A stretch of DNA of 64,000 nucleotides from Mycolicibacterium senegalense. Its GTDB lineage: Bacteria > Actinomycetota > Actinomycetes > Mycobacteriales > Mycobacteriaceae. Below, one piece after another: positions 62,200 to 64,000 of this stretch. Position numbers and translations under genes: made by a program. The DNA is taken from the NCBI RefSeq assembly GCF_019645875.1, contig NZ_CP081000.1:868001-932000 (forward strand), read 5' to 3'. The number at the start of each line of letters is the position of its first letter. The stretch's first letter is position 1. Below the pieces are notes generated by a model. That model saw only the letters and a list, made by a program, of their open reading frames with translations, did no database searches and had not been told where the DNA came from.

Positions 62200-62781
62200 A
62201 TGGCGCCTCCGCGGAAGCATGAAACCGACGCGATCTTGGATGCGACACGGGCACTGGTGCTCGCCGAAGGGCCAAGGGCGGCAAGCGTTGCGGCGATCGC
62301 CAAGGTCAGCGGGGCGCCGGCGGGCACGCTGTATCACCGGTTCGGCAATCGCAATGGGGTGCTGACGGCGGCGTGGTTGCGGGCGCTGGAACGGTTTCAG
62401 ACCCGGGCGATGGCGGCGACGGGCGATTCTCCGCTGGAGGCTGCGGTGGCGATGGGTGTTGCCGCGGTGGGCTTCGCGCGTTCGGTTCCCGAAGATGCGC
62501 GGCTGCTGCTGACCATCCGGCCGAGCGACCTGCTCGACGGTGCCCCCGACGCGGAGTTCGCCGCGACGCTGGCGGCGATGAACGCCCCGCTCATCGAGCG
62601 GCTACGCGAACTGGCCCTCGAGATTTTCGGCGACGACGATGCGCGCACCATGGACGCCATGTCGCGCGCTGTCGTCGACCTGCCCTATGCCATGGTGCGC
62701 CGGCATGCCCATGACGCCGAACTGCCGGCCTGGATGGAAGAGGACCTGGCCGACGCGATCCGGAAGTTGTTGGCGGTGTAG
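62200..62781 (+). CDS. TetR-family transcriptional regulator
   Basis: The 193-residue protein has the TetR HTH (AILDATRALVLAEGPRAASV, AAIAKVSGAPAGTLYHRFGN) and a helical ligand domain. TACTAG (62191-62196) just before the ATG and no ribosome-binding site suggest leaderless translation. The shared 21-bp divergent promoter implies it controls both itself and the SRPBCC gene. It ends 9 bp from the convergent EspC-like gene. Confidence 0.9.
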   Translation: MAPPRKHETDAILDATRALVLAEGPRAASVAAIAKVSGAPAGTLYHRFGNRNGVLTAAWLRALERFQTRAMAATGDSPLEAAVAMGVAAVGFARSVPEDARLLLTIRPSDLLDGAPDAEFAATLAAMNAPLIERLRELALEIFGDDDARTMDAMSRAVVDLPYAMVRRHAHDAELPAWMEEDLADAIRKLLAV

Positions 62782-62790
62782 CTGTTTGGC

Positions 62791-63108
62791 TCAGCGCGGA
62801 TGCATCTGGCCGTCGAGGTTGCCGCCCTCTTGGTGGTCGGTGGTTGTGTAGTCGGTCGCTGCCTTGTTCAGCTTGACCGACAAATCGGTCGAGATGAGGT
62901 GCATCTTGCCGGCGGCTTCGCGGCGGGACAGTTCTGCGGACTTGACCGCCATCGCCGTGGGAGAACACACCAAGCCGTGGGTCTGGAAGACGTGGCCCGC
63001 CGTTCCATCCGTCGCCGACTTGGCCCTCTCGATGAACGACGCGGCTTCTCCCTGCACGGTCGCGGTCGCCCGTATCTGGTCGGAAACGGTAAGTGGCGGC
63101 TGTGTCAT
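62791..63108 (-). CDS. EspC-like type VII (ESX) secretion target
   Basis: The 105-residue protein has the layout of the EspC/DUF2580 family of ESX-1-associated substrates: a short N-terminus (LTVSDQIRATATVQGEAASF), then GTAGHVFQTHGLVCSPTAMA and a final helix (AATDYTTTDHQEGG) resembling the substrate tail. AAGGAG precedes the ATG at 63108. It follows an EspA-like gene by 33 bp, the same order as espA-espC in M. tuberculosis, so the two are probably co-secreted. No ESX core genes are in the window. Confidence 0.75.
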   Translation of the reverse strand: MTQPPLTVSDQIRATATVQGEAASFIERAKSATDGTAGHVFQTHGLVCSPTAMAVKSAELSRREAAGKMHLISTDLSVKLNKAATDYTTTDHQEGGNLDGQMHPR

Positions 63109-63137
63109 GGAAGCTCCTTGGTCGGATTCGGGTGGGT

Positions 63138-63153
63138 GGCCCTAGCTAGGGCC
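63138..63153. repeat. Perfect 16-bp palindrome across the EspA-like stop codon
   Basis: GGCCCTAGCTAGGGCC reads the same on both strands and includes the TAG stop of the EspA-like gene. It lies at the junction with the EspC-like gene and may be an mRNA hairpin, a protein-binding site or chance. Confidence 0.6.
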
Positions 63154-63930
63154 GAAACCGCCGCCGGGAATCTTGGCGTTCGCGTTCGTCGATCCATATT
63201 TTGAGGCAAGGTCTCTGATCTTCCCCGCATTTTCGCCGGAACGACTGGCCATCTGATGACATTGGACTGTTGCGGCGGGTACAGTGCCCGCGACCGCCGC
63301 CACCTCTATTGCCGTCGAAACTGCCTGGCCAACGTAGGGAATAGCTTTGGCGAGTAGAGCAGGAACAATACTCAAGCTAAGTATCGTCTGCATTTGCGAA
63401 ACAAAATCGCGGGTGTCGCCGACTTGGCGCGCTTCCTCGGCGATGACTTTCTGAATATCGGCGTCGGTGGACGACATATCGGCGGCGCGTGCTTGTTGTT
63501 CCTTGTTTCTCTCTCCGTAAGCCTTCGACGCGTCGCCCGTCCAGTCGCCGGGTGGCGCCGATCTCAAAAGGGTCGAATGAGCGTCGACGAAGTGATTGGC
63601 CCCGTCGGTGAATCGTGCACCATCCTCGGGTCGGCCAAACCCGAGCATGTTGCTTTCCATTGTCAGGACGATCAGACCGGCATTGATAATCGGTGTGCCC
63701 GCACCCTTCGCGATATTCCCCAGGGTCTTGGCCGACGATGTCGCGCCGCTCGCGGCGGCCGATTTGGCGAGTGCGCCCGCGCCTTCGGTAGCGACCAGCT
63801 GACCCATCGACAGAAAGTCGGATCCGATGCCTGCCATGGCCCACGGCACGCTCGACTTCGCCCCGTTGGCGTGATCGGCGATGCCATAGACGTAGTTGCC
63901 CTGCAAGTAGTAGAAGCTTCCTACGCCCAT
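63142..63930 (-). CDS. EspA/EspE-like ESX secretion-associated protein
   Basis: The 262-residue protein contains LGFGRPEDGARFTDGANHFV and LRSAPPGDWTGDASKAYGER with NKEQQARAADMSSTDADIQK, the conserved EspA/EspE-type region with a WxG motif. A hydrophobic segment follows (ILSLSIVPALLAKAIPYVGQ). A Gly/Ala-rich N-terminal half includes possible membrane-interacting stretches. The gene is less GC-rich than its neighbours. It leads the two-gene EspA/EspC-like unit. In pathogenic mycobacteria such pairs are needed for ESX-1 export; here the partner system lies elsewhere. Confidence 0.77.
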   Translation of the reverse strand: MGVGSFYYLQGNYVYGIADHANGAKSSVPWAMAGIGSDFLSMGQLVATEGAGALAKSAAASGATSSAKTLGNIAKGAGTPIINAGLIVLTMESNMLGFGRPEDGARFTDGANHFVDAHSTLLRSAPPGDWTGDASKAYGERNKEQQARAADMSSTDADIQKVIAEEARQVGDTRDFVSQMQTILSLSIVPALLAKAIPYVGQAVSTAIEVAAVAGTVPAATVQCHQMASRSGENAGKIRDLASKYGSTNANAKIPGGGFGPS

Positions 63931-63964
63931 ACCGACGAGCCTAACACCGCACCGGAGAGGCTGA

Positions 63965-64000
63965 ATGCACCAAGATTCGACTGAAACCGCAGGTGGGATG
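63965..64000 (+). CDS. Start of an unidentified gene running off the window
   Basis: GGAGAGG (63953-63959) stands 5 nt before an ATG at 63965, and the frame (MHQDSTETAGGM) is open to the end of the window. Twelve codons are too few to recognise. The gene would be divergent from the EspA-like gene. Confidence 0.4.
   Translation, partial: MHQDSTETAGGM

Overview
The window is a 64 kb stretch of high-GC actinobacterial chromosome, almost certainly from a rapidly growing mycobacterium (Mycolicibacterium type). The basis is direct gene-order conservation with Mycobacterium tuberculosis: 25902-29539 matches the Rv0420c-Rv0423c block (septum-formation-like protein, hydrolase, thiD, thiC) and 39918-48471 matches Rv0427c-Rv0434 (xthA, GNAT acetyltransferase, def, DUF3263, virR-like LytR_C protein, sodC, carboxylate-amine ligase, Lon-N domain protein). 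Other genes typical of mycobacteria are EspA/EspC-type ESX substrates, an Mce-associated relic, UPF0677 methyltransferases and frequent leaderless starts. All assignments come from reading motifs and context; no database search was run.

Layout. 1-3748: end of a flavoprotein, a uracil/xanthine permease and a SulP anion transporter. 3745-9863: a sugar-alcohol/keto-sugar catabolic locus (RpiB-type isomerase, DhaK-DhaL keto-sugar kinase, SDR dehydrogenase, TIM-barrel isomerase, divergent MHS-family importer and a GntR/FadR repressor) with a family of GTTGAC palindromes that look like the repressor's operators. 9874-13781: APC permease, a thioesterase relic, a divergent IclR/TetR pair and an alpha/beta hydrolase. 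13782-14523: a gene graveyard with an internally deleted Mce-associated gene and short tandem repeats. 14524-18166: two small membrane proteins, a tandem TetR regulator, a DoxX-like protein and a Baeyer-Villiger-type flavin monooxygenase. 18244-23367: LysR, MHS transporter, M20 ureidohydrolase and amidase, apparently one catabolic operon. 23377-25855: DUF5996 protein and a cytochrome P450.

25902-29660: conserved thiamine block under a TPP riboswitch. 29845-33931: a DHA2 drug exporter, an LppU-like membrane protein, a methyltransferase and a LOG-family nucleotidase. 33909-39866: the most unusual locus, a five-gene overlapping operon of a MoxR-type AAA+ ATPase, an unknown protein, a HEXXH peptidase/vWA fusion, a helical protein and a PaaK-like adenylate-forming enzyme. 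39918-48471: conserved DNA-repair, deformylase and envelope block, with a LysR/SDR pair inserted in it. 48489-50232: hydrolase and methyltransferase. 50219-56359: complete Mrp/Mnh cation antiporter operon with fused A and B subunits. 56422-57712: a monooxygenase gene collapsed by internal deletion, then a DUF559-like gene bracketed by two copies of a 58-bp hairpin repeat, one of which encodes its C-terminus. 57713-61675: an ArsB/NhaD-type permease with a CBS-domain protein, divergent from a NarL-type two-component system, then a DUF1707 membrane protein. 61789-64000: SRPBCC protein and divergent TetR, then an EspA/EspC-like ESX substrate pair.

Genes are very tightly packed. Stop/start overlaps of 4-8 bp within operons and overlaps of 4-34 bp between convergent genes are the norm, and there is no tRNA, rRNA, intact insertion sequence, prophage or CRISPR array.
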